6,117 nucleotides of DNA, taken from an uncultured Lachnospiraceae bacterium. GTDB taxonomy: Bacteria; Bacillota_A; Clostridia; Lachnospirales; Lachnospiraceae. The notes beneath the pieces are model-generated. The model did no database searches, had not been told where the DNA came from, and saw nothing but the letters and a program-made list of their open reading frames with translations. Shown piece by piece: positions 4,954 through 6,117 of this stretch. The stretch's first letter is position 1. The number at the start of each line of letters is the position of its first letter. The stretch spans positions 1 through 6,117 of the forward strand of contig CAJUFW010000085.1 in assembly GCA_910585655.1 (NCBI GenBank), given 5' to 3'. Both the position numbers and the translations under genes were made by a program.

Positions 4954-6117
4954 TTATTTTTTACCCGTTTTTTGACCTTGAGAAAAACTATTTCCCAGTC
5001 GGATTTCTTCCAACAGTCCTGCTACATCCTCTGGTACTCCATCAAACAAATAGCTCCTGCCGCTTAATTCTCTGGCAGTCCCTTTGTGTTGTCGTTCCAA
5101 CTCCTCTCGGATTTCCTCCTCTGCCGTCTCGATTTCCTCCCGCAGCTCCCTGGCTGATAGACGTGCAGCGCCCTGACTTTGGATAATCACCTGTTCTAAG
5201 GCGTCCGAAGTAGCCACCGTCACACGATGTTTTCGTCCGATTTCTTTCGTCACCTTTTCAATATACTGATCTGCCGTTTCTGCTTCCTTGGTATAAACGA
5301 CATGAATATTGTGGTAATCCTGCACCGAACCCGGATTCCCCTCTACCCGATATGCGTCAAACACCAAAATCAAGATCATTTTTCGGTATCCCTGATAATT
5401 GCATAAAATATCCATTAAGCGGCTTCTTGCGGCTTCTATATTGGTCTCTGCAAGTTCTTTCAAATCCTCCCAGCCAAACATAATATTATAGCCATCCACC
5501 AATAAATATTCCTGCGCCGCCTTATGCGCCGCCTGCTTCCTCCCTTCTGCCCTGCTTCTGCCTTTCGTCTGTTCCTCCGCCCGGATCACTTTCTTCGACC
5601 AAGTTTTTCGCTCCTGCTGAATCGTCCCATAGGTTCGCTCAAAAATCGCCTTTAGCTCGTCCTCCTGATACGCACTCTGCTTTTTGCTCGCCTGCACTTC
5701 CCGTACCTGCTGGATTCGCTGCGTCTGCCGTTCCTGGATTCCCTCTATTTTTTTTTGCTTTACCGCAAAAGGTTCCAAGTGCATATACTCCGGTACTTCA
5801 TACCATTCTACCAAAAAGCCGGCTCCATGCGCGCAGAACACAGAACCGGTCGGCTGCTCTAAATCACGCTCGGAATCATAGCCAATCGCCTCTATTATCT
5901 CTTCTTCATTATGGCAGGGTGCATAACCCTGCAGACTGCAAAATAGTTTCGCCTGTCCTTTGCTGTACGCTGTTACCTCTATTGGATAGCCCTGCATGGT
6001 CGCTACCGGTGCCGTACCTGTTAAAATCGCCCGGCTTCCATTTTCTCCTACTAACTCCGGTGCTGATATGGTTCCGAACCTTTTTTGTATATCTGTCATC
6101 GCCCGTCCCACCAGCTC
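4954..6117 (-). CDS. Translation factor GTPase (EF-G/TetM-like) with C-terminal Rae1/YacP-like NYN nuclease domain, partial (5' part beyond window)
   Basis: The frame is open to the right edge, so the visible 387 residues are only the C-terminal part; the GTG at 6109-6111 is an internal valine, not a start. Counting from the first visible codon, residues 1-70 resemble domain V of EF-G and of TetM-type ribosomal protection proteins (ELVGRAMTDIQKRFGTI, LTGTAPVATMQGYP, KGQAKLFCSLQGYAPC). Residues 91-112 contain GSVFCAHGAGF, then VPEYMHL. Residues 115-200 are a charged, basic, probably helical linker. Residues 203-345 are a NYN/PIN-like domain close to YacP/Rae1: LLVDGYN (D208), LVFDAYR (D254), VVYTKEAETAD (D283) and VATSD (D305), giving the expected set of acidic residues. 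Rae1 cuts mRNA in the ribosomal A site in Bacillus subtilis, while EF-G/TetM proteins bind the same place, so a ribosome-targeted nuclease is a reasonable inference. The GTPase domain would be upstream and is not seen. It is not evidence of tetracycline resistance. Confidence 0.8.
   Translation of the reverse strand, partial: ELVGRAMTDIQKRFGTISAPELVGENGSRAILTGTAPVATMQGYPIEVTAYSKGQAKLFCSLQGYAPCHNEEEIIEAIGYDSERDLEQPTGSVFCAHGAGFLVEWYEVPEYMHLEPFAVKQKKIEGIQERQTQRIQQVREVQASKKQSAYQEDELKAIFERTYGTIQQERKTWSKKVIRAEEQTKGRSRAEGRKQAAHKAAQEYLLVDGYNIMFGWEDLKELAETNIEAARSRLMDILCNYQGYRKMILILVFDAYRVEGNPGSVQDYHNIHVVYTKEAETADQYIEKVTKEIGRKHRVTVATSDALEQVIIQSQGAARLSARELREEIETAEEEIREELERQHKGTARELSGRSYLFDGVPEDVAGLLEEIRLGNSFSQGQKTGKK

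Noticed and set aside
4954..6117. Tetracycline-resistance gene (tetM/W/O type)
   Set aside because: Only domain V similarity is visible, and it is followed by a NYN nuclease domain absent from Tet proteins. No resistance role can be claimed.
1..6117. CRISPR array, tRNA, rRNA, insertion-sequence ends or attachment sites
   Set aside because: I found no regularly spaced repeats, tRNA-like cloverleaf or terminal inverted repeats. The Rpn-like proteins are transposase-like in name only and no element borders flank them.

Overview
The window most likely comes from a low-to-moderate GC Gram-positive anaerobe of the Clostridia, probably a Lachnospiraceae-type gut bacterium. This rests on the families present (an Rpn/PD-(D/E)XK 'transposase-like' protein with an EGxx tail, a Gly-rich-linker secreted protein, and a translation GTPase C-terminus fused to a YacP/Rae1-type NYN domain), on strong AGGAGG-type ribosome binding sites and on the use of TTG starts. 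It is an inference from style; no marker gene fixes the species.

Layout. Positions 1-1755 hold a tandem duplication of an Rpn-family nuclease gene on the minus strand. The promoter-proximal copy (701-1726) is intact. The second copy (1-640, running off the left edge) is broken by one 8-bp deletion, yet its downstream frame is otherwise open and differs from its sister mostly at silent sites. A promoter (1795-1823) sits upstream of the pair. A hairpin (1870-1916) marks the end of the next transcription unit.

Positions 1945-4367 form a two-gene minus-strand unit: a 60-residue basic small protein whose stop overlaps by ATGA the start of a 747-residue secreted protein. The secreted protein has a signal peptide, beta-rich repeats and a Gly/Ser/Thr linker, with no recognised anchor. 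The unit has a good promoter at 4459-4487. A divergent XRE-family regulator is encoded at 4587-4934 on the plus strand. The AT-rich region between them carries six copies of the hexamer GTAATT/AATTAC, several paired as inverted repeats, over the leftward promoter and beside the regulator's own presumed promoter. The simplest reading is that the XRE protein controls both itself and the small-protein/surface-protein operon.

Positions 4954-6117 are the C-terminal part of a minus-strand gene, convergent with the regulator and cut by the right edge. It joins an elongation-factor-G/TetM-like domain V to a Rae1/YacP-like NYN nuclease domain, which suggests a ribosome-acting GTPase carrying its own RNase. 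This fusion and the XRE operator array are the two most interesting items in the window.
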